A DNA stretch of 12,408 nt, from the NCBI GenBank assembly GCA_019347775.1, contig JAHWKP010000036.1, positions 1 through 12,408 of the forward strand, read 5' to 3'. Source of the DNA: Actinomycetota bacterium (lineage in GTDB: Bacteria; Actinomycetota; Acidimicrobiia; Acidimicrobiales; JAHWKP01). The position numbers and the translations under genes are program-made. A model generated the notes under the pieces. That model was given only the letters and a program-made list of their open reading frames with translations, was not told the origin of the DNA and made no database searches. Positions 1 through 6,706 of this stretch are shown piece after piece. Every line of letters starts with the position of its first letter. The first letter of the stretch is position 1.

Positions 1-78
1 GAGATGGCCAAGCCCCTGCTCGCCGGTCCCCCGGCGATCGACCTGCTGGACGGCCTCTCGGCCCACGATCTCGCCTAG
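1..78 (+). CDS. C-terminal end of an unidentified protein (5' end outside window)
   Basis: Reading from base 1 in frame 1 gives 25 sense codons and a TAG stop at 76-78. The visible peptide ends LLDGLSAHDLA. Codons are GC-rich at the third position, like the real genes in this window. The fragment is too short to assign to a family, and no start lies inside the window. Its TAG overlaps the TAG of the minus-strand gene ending at 75 (shared CTAG, bases 75-78), so the two genes converge with no room for a terminator between them. That it is coding is inferred from the open frame running in from the edge and the exact stop-stop overlap. Confidence 0.5.
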   Translation, partial: EMAKPLLAGPPAIDLLDGLSAHDLA

Positions 79-641
79 GCGGTCACGGCCTGCGGCGGGT
101 CGAGAAGCCGTCGGCTGATCTCGTCCAGTTCGTTCCACGTCAACGAGTCGGCGGACCAGATGTGCTCGAAGGCGGCGTCGGAGGCATCGGAGAAGCCATG
201 GCGAGCGCGGAAGTGGTAGTGCCTTCGGGGCTTCGAGATCTCCCATCCGTGCCCCGCGCAGCGGCCCGCCGCCCACGCATCCCACGCCACCCGCTGGGCA
301 AGGGAAAGCTCACTGTCGGGGGGAGCCTCCGCGAAACCTGGGGAGCGGCGGTCGAAGGCGCGGTGCATCACGACGCCGAGGGATTCGGTGGTTCCCGTTT
401 CCGACAGGTGGCGGGGCTTCTTGGCGTCCTCGAAGGCGCCCGACTCGAACTCGACGTGTAACGGCTTCTCACTCAGCACGCGGGAACGTCCGAAGAAGGT
501 CCGCTCGTCGACCCCGATCGTGATCTCCTCGTCGGCGTCGAACCCGACTGCATCGGCCACTTTCGACGCAATCGCCCCGATGCGATCCGGGTCATAGGAC
601 ACGTAGTGGAACTCGTGCGGCACCACCTTGATGTTCGCCAT
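75..641 (-). CDS. Hypothetical protein, 188 aa
   Basis: The product begins MANIKVVPHEFHYVSYDPDR and has no signal peptide or membrane segment, so it should be cytosolic. I do not recognise a family. It looks like a mixed alpha/beta protein: a hydrophilic N-terminal part with a TIGVDE strand-like stretch near residue 42, then a C-terminal part rich in Trp, His and Arg (PRRHYHFRARHGF, about residues 138-150). The ATG is separated by a single base from the TGA of the upstream ferritin-like gene (643-645), so the two are almost certainly co-transcribed and translationally coupled. No Shine-Dalgarno sequence is seen, which fits reinitiation. It is the last gene of the minus-strand run that begins with nadE. 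The reality of the gene is well supported by this spacing and by the convergent stop overlap at 75-78; its function is unknown. Confidence 0.8.
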   Translation of the reverse strand: MANIKVVPHEFHYVSYDPDRIGAIASKVADAVGFDADEEITIGVDERTFFGRSRVLSEKPLHVEFESGAFEDAKKPRHLSETGTTESLGVVMHRAFDRRSPGFAEAPPDSELSLAQRVAWDAWAAGRCAGHGWEISKPRRHYHFRARHGFSDASDAAFEHIWSADSLTWNELDEISRRLLDPPQAVTA

Positions 642-642
642 G

Positions 643-1308
643 TCAGACCGCCGCCGGCTGAAGTCGCGGAATCGTGCCGGCGCCGGCGATGCCGCCGGAG
701 GCGAGGAGCAGGTCTTCGAGGTCTCCCTGCCGCTTGGCGGCTCGATCGACGTCGTCGGGCCCCTCGATCAGCGACTGGATGAGCATTTCGCCCTCGCGCC
801 AGTCGGCCATCTCGTCAGCCAGCGCGAACTGCAGCGAACGAATCGTCGGCGCGTCAGTAATGCGGGAGGTGTTGCGAAGGTGATGCGTGTAGGCCGCGAT
901 CTTGTGAGGGATCAACACTCGGTAGACGCCGACGAGCTTCTCGAGCGTCTGGTCGATGCCCTCAGGCTCGGTAAGCGCTTGGACGAAGCCGACCATGGCG
1001 TCGTTGGGCGGGGTGGTGAGTCGGTCGGGGTTCATCTCGCGGAGCTCGGGCAGACGCTTGTGCCACAGCTCCGCGTGCCACGCGTGGTGGTAGCAGTGGG
1101 TGCCGAGCTTCATCTTGATGTCGAGTTCCGGAACAGTGGCGACCCAACCCCCGAGCGCCTCGAAGAGCTTCGTCTCGATCCACTTGTAGTGACCGACCCG
1201 GCGGGCCGTCTCCTCGACGGTGAAGCCGCCCGGAAGGAGTCGCCGATCCCACGGCGGAAACGGTGGTCGGGGCTGGCGCGGGTTACCCACGCCATATACA
1301 TAGCCCAT
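643..1308 (-). CDS. Putative ferritin-like helical protein, 221 aa
   Basis: The product is mostly alpha-helical with acidic and histidine residues spaced as in metal-binding helical bundles. Candidate helices are around residues 33-52 (ETKLFEAL, with E45 and E50), 62-90 (a His-rich stretch HCYHHAWHAELWH, H71-H83), 118-145 (with H135, H142, H143) and 157-182 (ADEMADWREGE, with D165, E166, E172). This resembles ferritin-like or di-iron four-helix proteins, but the canonical ExxH pairs are not clearly present, so metal binding is inferred and a catalytic role is unknown. No signal peptide or membrane segment is seen. The ATG at 1306-1308 has no evident Shine-Dalgarno sequence. An in-frame GTG at 1288-1290 (giving VGNPRQPRPPF) is a reasonable alternative start. 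It lies 60 bp downstream of the transporter gene and 1 bp upstream of the hypothetical gene, all on the minus strand. Confidence 0.75.
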   Translation of the reverse strand: MGYVYGVGNPRQPRPPFPPWDRRLLPGGFTVEETARRVGHYKWIETKLFEALGGWVATVPELDIKMKLGTHCYHHAWHAELWHKRLPELREMNPDRLTTPPNDAMVGFVQALTEPEGIDQTLEKLVGVYRVLIPHKIAAYTHHLRNTSRITDAPTIRSLQFALADEMADWREGEMLIQSLIEGPDDVDRAAKRQGDLEDLLLASGGIAGAGTIPRLQPAAV

Positions 1309-1326
1309 GCGCCCCGAAGCGGCTTC

Positions 1327-1348
1327 GGCCGGCGCGTCAGCACCGGCC
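1327..1348 (-). terminator. GC-rich hairpin between transporter and ferritin-like genes
   Basis: The 60-bp gap between the transporter stop (1369) and the ferritin-like start (1308) contains a 9-bp inverted repeat: arms 1327-1335 and 1340-1348, 4-nt loop 1336-1339. In the minus-strand RNA every position pairs, with one U-G wobble. A second, smaller perfect repeat overlaps it (1314-1319 / 1323-1328, CCGAAG/CTTCGG). No U-tract follows, so an intrinsic terminator of the E. coli type is not shown. U-less hairpins could attenuate or process the transcript between the two genes. The role is inferred. Confidence 0.35.
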
Positions 1349-1368
1349 TCGATGGTCAGCCCGTTCCG

Positions 1369-2256
1369 CTAGTCCAGAGCGGGGACCGGCTGGGCGCCCT
1401 GACGCCGACGCCGGAGGGGGAGCACCTCGGCGAGGGCGATGCCGGCGAGGATCAGCAGCGCTCCGACCACGCCCTTCGCTCCGAGCCGGTCACCCACCAG
1501 ATACCCGAGGAAAGCCGCTGAGACCGGCTCGATCATGAGCAGCAGAGAAGTGCGCGACGGGCCGATGAGGCGCTGTCCCCAGATCTGCAGCGCCATCGCC
1601 GCCGCCGACGCCGCTACCGCCGTGTAGGCCGCGGCAGCCCAGACGGCTGCCGGGAAATTCATCCCACCGCTCAGTAGACCGGGTCCGAAGAGCAGAACTC
1701 CGACGATCGCCATCTGGGTACACGTCAACTTCCACGTGTCGTGGCGGGGCGCGTAGTGACCGAGCAGAACGACATGCGCGGCGAAGCTGAAAGCGCACGC
1801 GAGCGTCAGCCACTCCCCCTTGCCGAACGATCCTGCTCCGCCTGACAGCAGCACTAGGCCGATCGTTGCGACTACGAGGCCTGCGATCGTCGTGGGCGAC
1901 GGAAAGCGCTTCAGGAAAAGGGCTGACATGACCGGCACGATCACGACGAAGAGATAGGTGACGAAGGCCGACACCGAACTGCTCGTGTACTGCAAGCCGA
2001 CCGTCTGGAACACGTAGCCGGCGGCCAGGGCGATGGCGCACCAGAAGGAAGCTGTGACGACCCCCGGATCGGCTGGCCTTCGCCGGGCGACCGGCCAAAG
2101 CACCGCGGCGGCGATCAGGAAGCGCACCGATAGAAACGGCACCGGCTCGGCCGCGGCGACCGCGTCCTTGACGACGACAAAAGTCGACCCAAAGAGAACA
2201 GCGGCGGCAACTATGGCGAGTTCGCCCTGTCTCTGGCTCTTCGCGAGGCCGCTCAT
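1369..2256 (-). CDS. EamA/DMT-superfamily transporter
   Basis: This is an inner-membrane permease of the drug/metabolite transporter superfamily. About ten hydrophobic helices make up two tandem EamA repeats. The first repeat opens with the typical stretch AAAVLFGSTFVVVKDAV, followed by PVPFLSVRFLIAAAVLWP. The second begins after GKGEWLTLACAFSFAAH and contains PSRTSLLLMIEPVSAAFLGY and GALLILAGIALAE, both characteristic of EamA C-terminal halves. The protein ends in a short basic tail (RRRRQG). Members export metabolites or amino acids, but the substrate cannot be predicted from sequence. I chose ATG 2254-2256 (295 aa, normal length) because it starts about ten residues before the first helix. 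A GTG at 2308-2310, directly after the nadE stop, would add 18 residues encoded across a strong hairpin. Neither start has a Shine-Dalgarno sequence. The first codons lie in a 32-bp segment shared with nadE. Confidence 0.9.
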   Translation of the reverse strand: MSGLAKSQRQGELAIVAAAVLFGSTFVVVKDAVAAAEPVPFLSVRFLIAAAVLWPVARRRPADPGVVTASFWCAIALAAGYVFQTVGLQYTSSSVSAFVTYLFVVIVPVMSALFLKRFPSPTTIAGLVVATIGLVLLSGGAGSFGKGEWLTLACAFSFAAHVVLLGHYAPRHDTWKLTCTQMAIVGVLLFGPGLLSGGMNFPAAVWAAAAYTAVAASAAAMALQIWGQRLIGPSRTSLLLMIEPVSAAFLGYLVGDRLGAKGVVGALLILAGIALAEVLPLRRRRQGAQPVPALD

Positions 2257-2263
2257 CGCTGTG
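2232..2263. repeat. 32-bp segment shared with nadE (copy A, transporter N-terminus)
   Basis: This segment matches 2841-2872 without gaps at 28 of 32 positions, including a 14-base exact block (2232-2245 versus 2841-2854) and a 10-base exact block (2250-2259 versus 2859-2868). Read on the minus strand, both copies are in the same codon frame (609 bp apart, a multiple of three) and encode TAMSGLAKSQ here and TAMSARAKSQ in nadE. The copy includes the transporter's likely ATG start. The match is seen directly; common origin is inferred from its improbability by chance. Confidence 0.6.
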
Positions 2264-2289
2264 CGGGCGGGGGCCCCATCCCCGCCCGC
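2263..2289 (-). other. Strong hairpin at the nadE/transporter junction
   Basis: A perfect 10-bp inverted repeat (GCGGGCGGGG at 2263-2272, CCCCGCCCGC at 2280-2289) with a 7-nt loop lies between the nadE stop (2311-2313) and the transporter ATG (2254-2256). On the minus-strand RNA it forms just after nadE and ends 6 nt before that ATG, where a ribosome-binding site would sit. It could terminate or stabilise the nadE message, or limit translation of the transporter. No U-tract follows. If the upstream GTG (2308-2310) is the true start, the hairpin is inside the coding sequence. Confidence 0.55.
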
Positions 2290-2310
2290 CTGCGGGTCAC
2301 GTGCCGCCAC

Positions 2311-3999
2311 CTAGCCGCGGTATTTGTTCGTGATCGGCATCCTTCGGTCGCGGCCGAAGGCTTTGGGGCTGACGCGGACGCCGGGCGGGGCTTGGCGGCG
2401 CTTCCATTCGGCGCTGTCCACCATCCGCACGATCCGGCCGACGGTGGCGGCGTCGTGCCCATCCTCGATGAGTTCGGTAGCCGTCCGGTCCTCCTCTACG
2501 AAACCCTCGAGGATCGGGTCGAGCACTTCGTAGGGAGGTAGCGAGTCCTGGTCGAGCTGGCCGGGTCTGAGCTCTGCGGTCGGCGGGCGCTGGATTACGG
2601 CCTCTGGGATCACTTCTTTTCCGGCGCGTCGGTTGCGCTCGCGCGCCAGGGCGTATATCTCGGTCTTCCAGACATCCTTGATGGGAGCAAAGCCGCCCGC
2701 CATGTCGATGCCGTAGGCCGTGGTGTATCCGACGGCCAGCTCGCTCTTGTTGCCGCAAACGAGGACCAGCCAGTTGAACTTGTTGTTCAGCGCCCACACC
2801 AGCGCCGAGCGGATACGCCCCTGAAGATTCTCTCTAGCTATCTGGCTCTTCGCGCGAGCGCTCATCGCAGTGTCGGCCGTCGTCACCAGCCCGTGCGGAA
2901 CGCCGCCGACCTCCATCTCGGCTGGTTCTCCGAGCATCGCCAACATCGCCGTGTAGGCGGGTTCGATGGGGATTGACCGCAGGTCGATGCCGAGGTTCTG
3001 GGCCAGCTCGGCGGCGTAGTCGTTCGACTCGTCGGCGGTGTACCGCGAGGGTAGGGCGACGGCGTGCACGTGCTCAGGTCCGAGGGCGTCAGCCGCCACG
3101 CACGCCACCAAGGAGGAGTCGATACCACCCGACAAGCCGAACACGACATCGGTGAAGCCGTTCTTGCGGGCGTAGTCGCCGGTGCCGAGGACCAGCGCCT
3201 CGTAGACCTCCGATGTGAGTGTCGGTCCCTCGGGTGGAAGAGGCGCCGGTTCGTCGAGGTCCGCGACGTCCACCGTGACAATGGACTCGGTGAACTGCGG
3301 GAGCCGAATCCGCACCTGGCCGTCGGCGCCGACGGCGCGAGAGGCTCCATCGAAGATCAACTCGTCCTGGCCACCGACCTGGTTGACGAATATCAGCGGA
3401 CAGCCGGCCTCGGCCGCTCGGGCCTCCAACACCTGCTCTCGGTCGTCGGCCCTGCGGGCGTAGTACGGGGAGGCGTTGAGCACCACGACGACCTCGGCGC
3501 CGGCCGCCGGCATCCCGGCGAGCGGCCCGTCGGGCCACCACACGTCCTCACACACGGCCACACCAACCCGAGTCCGCGCCAGATCAACCACGCCGGCCCG
3601 CCCTGGCCCGGGCTCGAAGTAGCGCGCCTCGTCAAACACCGAGTAATTGGGAAGGCGGTGTTTGCGATAGACCGCCACCCGCGTTCCGCCGGCACACAAG
3701 GCCGCCGCGTTATAGAGCTTTCCTTCGCCGTCCCGGTCGACGAAGCCGACCATCGCAGCGCATCCGGCCGTGGCTGCAACCACCTTCTCCAGGGTTTCAA
3801 GTGCGTCGTCGACAAAACCGGACTTCAGCAGCAGGTCTTCGGGCGGGTAGCCGGTGATCGCCAGTTCGGGGAAGACGGCGAGTTGAGCTCCTTGTCCCTC
3901 GGCCGTCTCGAGGGCCTTCAGGATGCGCGCCAGATTGCCCTCGAGGTCGCCGACCGTGGTGTTCAACTGGCACAACGCCACCCGCAGGGAAGGTCCCAC
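2311..3999 (-). CDS. nadE: Glutamine-dependent NAD+ synthetase
   Basis: NadE catalyses the last step of NAD+ synthesis: ATP-dependent amidation of nicotinic acid adenine dinucleotide, using ammonia released from glutamine. It is cytosolic and 562 aa, the usual size of the two-domain form. Residues 1 to about 260 are a nitrilase-fold glutaminase with the catalytic triad visible: E45 in FPELAITGYPPEDLL, K113 in YRKHRLPNYSVF, C150 in VGVAVCEDVWW. The synthetase domain carries the PP-loop SGGIDSS (290-296), ENLQGRIR (390-397), GNKSE (416-420) and GGFAPIKD. Two oddities stand out. The segment around 357-388 is longer than I recall for the family, and the usual YGDMAGG motif reads YGIDMAGG (429-436), one residue longer. 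The start is GTG (3997-3999), 7 nt after a TAGGCT box, so the mRNA is probably leaderless. It heads the minus-strand run of four genes and is divergent from glnE. Confidence 0.97.
   Translation of the reverse strand: MGPSLRVALCQLNTTVGDLEGNLARILKALETAEGQGAQLAVFPELAITGYPPEDLLLKSGFVDDALETLEKVVAATAGCAAMVGFVDRDGEGKLYNAAALCAGGTRVAVYRKHRLPNYSVFDEARYFEPGPGRAGVVDLARTRVGVAVCEDVWWPDGPLAGMPAAGAEVVVVLNASPYYARRADDREQVLEARAAEAGCPLIFVNQVGGQDELIFDGASRAVGADGQVRIRLPQFTESIVTVDVADLDEPAPLPPEGPTLTSEVYEALVLGTGDYARKNGFTDVVFGLSGGIDSSLVACVAADALGPEHVHAVALPSRYTADESNDYAAELAQNLGIDLRSIPIEPAYTAMLAMLGEPAEMEVGGVPHGLVTTADTAMSARAKSQIARENLQGRIRSALVWALNNKFNWLVLVCGNKSELAVGYTTAYGIDMAGGFAPIKDVWKTEIYALARERNRRAGKEVIPEAVIQRPPTAELRPGQLDQDSLPPYEVLDPILEGFVEEDRTATELIEDGHDAATVGRIVRMVDSAEWKRRQAPPGVRVSPKAFGRDRRMPITNKYRG
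2841..2872. repeat. 32-bp segment shared with transporter gene (copy B, inside nadE)
   Basis: This is the partner of 2232-2263. It encodes residues 377-386 of NadE (TAMSARAKSQ), immediately before the conserved ENLQGRIR stretch of the synthetase domain. It lies in a part of the protein that seems longer than in the usual family members. Confidence 0.6.
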
Positions 4000-4006
4000 C
4001 CGCCAA

Positions 4007-4012
4007 AGCCTA
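4007..4012 (-). promoter_or_regulatory. -10 box for leaderless nadE transcript
   Basis: Read on the minus strand the bases are TAGGCT, matching the actinobacterial TANNNT -10 pattern. The nadE GTG begins 7 nt downstream, the usual distance from the -10 to the transcription start, so the start codon would be at or next to the 5' end of the mRNA. No convincing -35 hexamer is seen upstream. It overlaps the oppositely oriented glnE box by two bases (TA at 4011-4012). Confidence 0.5.
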
Positions 4013-4016
4013 CGGT
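4011..4016 (+). promoter_or_regulatory. -10 box for leaderless (or near-leaderless) glnE transcript
   Basis: The bases are TACGGT, a TANNNT -10 match, 9 nt before the glnE ATG. Transcription would begin within a few bases of the ATG, and no Shine-Dalgarno sequence is present. The box shares its TA with the minus-strand TAGGCT of nadE (AGCCTACGGT, 4007-4016), forming a compact bidirectional promoter core. No -35 hexamer is recognisable. Confidence 0.45.
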
Positions 4017-4025
4017 CGGGCCGCG

Positions 4026-6659
4026 ATGAACCCTGCTACCAGCGGCAACCGGAGGTCCGACCCGGCGGCCGTCCTGGCCGAGCTCAGAGAGCGCCACCCC
4101 GATGCCGCGGACGCGATCACCGGCGACGGGCGCGCTGAGTCGGCGCTCTCCGCCGTGGTGCCTGCAAGCCGGGCCCTCACCCGCCTCCTGCTCGCCGATG
4201 CCGGTGCGGCGCGGGTGCTCGCAGATCTGGACACGCGGGTCCCGCTGGAACCCAGCAACCCGAACGACGTTGTCGCGTGGCAACAGCGAGAACTCCTACG
4301 GATCGCGGCCCGCGACCTCACCCGGCTCGACGAACTGGACGAGGTCACCTCGGCGCTCTCGACGATGGCCGCAGATGTCCTCCAGGCCGCCTGCTCGCTC
4401 GCGGGGACGGACCGGTTGGCAGTGATCGGGATGGGCAAGCTCGGCGCCGACGAGCTCAACTACTCGAGCGACATCGACGTCATGATCGTGGGCGGAACTC
4501 CGCCCGAGGCCCGAAAGGTCCTCGAGATCGCACGGGGTTGCTTCCGAGTCGATGCCGCGCTTCGACCGGAAGGGCGGGACGGGCCGTTGACCCGTTCGCT
4601 GGAGTCATACGAGGCTTATTGGGAGAAGTGGGCCTCGCACTGGGAATTCCAGGCCCTTCTGAAGTCGCGCCCCGTGGCGGGCGACGCCGCCCTGGGATAT
4701 GCATTCGAACAAAGCGCGGCAGAACGTCTGTGGTCCCGCCGCTTTGATGCGTCGGCCTTGCGCGAGTTGCGCGACCTGAAGGCCAGGGCGGAGGACCTGC
4801 TCGAAAAGCAGGGGCTCACCCGGCGCGAGATCAAGCTCGGCCGCGGCGGGATCCGCGACATCGAGTTCGCCGTGCAACTCCTCCAGCTCGTGCACGGAGC
4901 CGACGACCCGGCTCTGCGGGTGCGAGCAACGCTCCCAGCGCTCGCCACTCTGGCCGAGGGCGGCTACATCGCACCGGAAGACGCTGCCACCCTGGCCTCG
5001 GCATACCGATTCCTGCGGGAGGTGGAGCACCGGCTGCAGCTCGTGGATCTGCACCAGGTCCACGAGCTGCCCGTGGCACCGGAGCCGCTGCGTCAGCTGG
5101 CGATCGTGATGGGCTTCGGTGACGAGCCGGGCGCCTCGGCCACGGAACGCTTCGAGACCGAGTTGAGCGGGCATCGAGCCGTTGCCCGGGCTATCCACGA
5201 GCGGCTTTTCTTCCGTCCGCTACTCGAGGCGTTCGCCGGACGAGACTCCGCTCTCGGACCCGACGCGGCGGCGGCCCGGCTGTCGGCGTTCGGTTTCGCC
5301 GACGTGGACCGCACCAGAGCCGCGGTAGCCGAGCTCAGCGGAGGGCTGACCCGCTCATCGAGGCTCATGTCCCAACTCATGCCGTTGTTGCTGAGGTGGC
5401 TGTCGGAGAGTCCGGACCCCGATCTGGGTCTGCTGGGACTGCGGGGCCTGGCCACGCGCGCCCACGGAGCGGCACAGCTGACCGCGGTGTGCCGCGACTC
5501 ACCCGAGGCAGCGCGGCGTCTGTGCCTCCTTCTCGGAACCACCCCGCTGTTGCGGGCCGGGTTCGAACGCCAACCCCAGCTACTGGGTGACCTGGCCGGC
5601 GCTGACCCCCTTCCGATGCCGAGCCGCGAGAGTGTCGAGCAGCGGGCCCGGGCGTCATGGCATGACAGCGTCGACGAGCGCCGCAGAGCCCTGCGGCTGA
5701 TCCGGGACGAGGAGGTGGCTCGTCTGGCTGCACGCGACGTACTCGGCGTAGATGACGTACGGGCCACGGCAAAATCACTCGCCGAGCTGGCCCAGGTGGT
5801 TCTGGGAGCGGCATTGGCCGCGCTCGAGCCCACCGCTCCGTTCGCGGTAATCGGGATGGGGCGCCTCGGAGGCGGGGACCTCGGCTACTCCAGCGATCTC
5901 GATGTGCTGTTCGTCCACGGGGGCTCCAGTGCTGGAGAAGTCGCCGAAGCCGAGCGGGTGGCCACAGAACTGAGTCGCTTCGTCAACGGCGCGACTCCCG
6001 CCGAGAGGTTGTTCGAGCTCGACTCGCGGCTCAGGCCCGAAGGCAAGCAAGGACCGCTGGCGCGGAGCCTGGACGGATATCGGACCTACTGGGAGCGGTG
6101 GGCCCAGCCGTGGGAACGCCAAGCTCTCATCCGCGCCGCCCCGGTCGCGGGCGATGCGGAGCTGGGAGAGCAGTTCATGGCCGCCTGCGGTGAGTTCGTC
6201 TGGGAGCAACCGTTGAACAAAGACGACGTGCGTGAACTACGTCGCACGAAAGCACGCGTCGAACGAGAGCGGGTTCCGACCGGAGAGGACCCGCAGTTCC
6301 ATTTGAAGCTCGGGCCCGGGTCTCTCTCCGATGTCGAATGGACCGCCCAACTGCTCCAGCTTCGTACCGGCACTCGGGCCACGGCCACCCTCGACGCACT
6401 CGACGCCCTGCTCGAAACCGGCGCGCTGGAGGCGCCAGATCACGACGTGCTCGAGGAGTCGTACCGGTTCTGCGAGCACGTGCGCAACCGGTGGTTCCTC
6501 GTGCGGGGCGGACCCGGTGACTCTCTGCCGAGCGACCCGGTCCATCTCGGCCGCCTGGCTCGGAGTCTGGGGACCACCCCGGCGGAGCTCCGCGACGACT
6601 ACCGGCGGATCACCCGGCGTGCCCGCGAAGCGACAGTCAGGCTGTTCTTCGGCGCCTAG
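4026..6659 (+). CDS. glnE: Bifunctional glutamine synthetase adenylyltransferase/deadenylylase
   Basis: GlnE controls nitrogen assimilation by adding AMP to (inactivating) or removing it from glutamine synthetase, in response to glutamine and PII-type signals. The 877-aa protein has the expected tandem architecture. The N-terminal nucleotidyltransferase domain has GMGKLGADELNYSSDIDVMI (135-154) with metal-binding D149 and D151, and the following LRPEGRDGPLTRSLESYEAY. The C-terminal domain has GMGRLGGGDLGYSSDLDVLF (610-629) with D624 and D626, and LRPEGKQGPLARSLDGYRTY. Each domain is followed by a helical GlnD PII-uridylyltransferase-type region. Both active sites appear intact. The length is somewhat below the 950-1000 aa common in the family, with no obvious truncation. 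The start is ATG 4026, taken because a TANNNT box precedes it by 9 nt. It is divergent from nadE with 26 bp between starts. No glnA or PII gene is in the window. Confidence 0.97.
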   Translation: MNPATSGNRRSDPAAVLAELRERHPDAADAITGDGRAESALSAVVPASRALTRLLLADAGAARVLADLDTRVPLEPSNPNDVVAWQQRELLRIAARDLTRLDELDEVTSALSTMAADVLQAACSLAGTDRLAVIGMGKLGADELNYSSDIDVMIVGGTPPEARKVLEIARGCFRVDAALRPEGRDGPLTRSLESYEAYWEKWASHWEFQALLKSRPVAGDAALGYAFEQSAAERLWSRRFDASALRELRDLKARAEDLLEKQGLTRREIKLGRGGIRDIEFAVQLLQLVHGADDPALRVRATLPALATLAEGGYIAPEDAATLASAYRFLREVEHRLQLVDLHQVHELPVAPEPLRQLAIVMGFGDEPGASATERFETELSGHRAVARAIHERLFFRPLLEAFAGRDSALGPDAAAARLSAFGFADVDRTRAAVAELSGGLTRSSRLMSQLMPLLLRWLSESPDPDLGLLGLRGLATRAHGAAQLTAVCRDSPEAARRLCLLLGTTPLLRAGFERQPQLLGDLAGADPLPMPSRESVEQRARASWHDSVDERRRALRLIRDEEVARLAARDVLGVDDVRATAKSLAELAQVVLGAALAALEPTAPFAVIGMGRLGGGDLGYSSDLDVLFVHGGSSAGEVAEAERVATELSRFVNGATPAERLFELDSRLRPEGKQGPLARSLDGYRTYWERWAQPWERQALIRAAPVAGDAELGEQFMAACGEFVWEQPLNKDDVRELRRTKARVERERVPTGEDPQFHLKLGPGSLSDVEWTAQLLQLRTGTRATATLDALDALLETGALEAPDHDVLEESYRFCEHVRNRWFLVRGGPGDSLPSDPVHLGRLARSLGTTPAELRDDYRRITRRAREATVRLFFGA

Positions 6660-6706
6660 GCCTGCTGCCGCGGGTGTCCAACGACGACGGTGGGAAGAGT
6701 GCAGAG

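Noticed and set aside
1294..1302. AT-rich TATGTAT on the minus strand as a promoter for a leaderless GTG start of the ferritin-like gene
   Set aside because: The match to TANNNT fails at the last position and the stretch is probably just codons; kept only as a reason to consider GTG 1288-1290 as an alternative start.
628..1521. Open frame of 297 codons on the + strand across the ferritin-like gene
   Set aside because: It is antisense to two better-supported minus-strand genes; its translation is low-complexity, rich in Arg, Gly and Val, with no family signature. Long antisense frames are expected at this GC content.
3064..4029. Open frame of 321 codons on the + strand inside nadE
   Set aside because: It lies fully opposite nadE, whose catalytic residues are unmistakable, and its translation has no recognisable domain.
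6674..6706. GTG start 33 bases upstream for the epimerase
   Set aside because: The extra residues (SNDDGGKSAE) precede the Rossmann motif and add no homology; ATG 6707 has a GGGAAG sequence at suitable distance.
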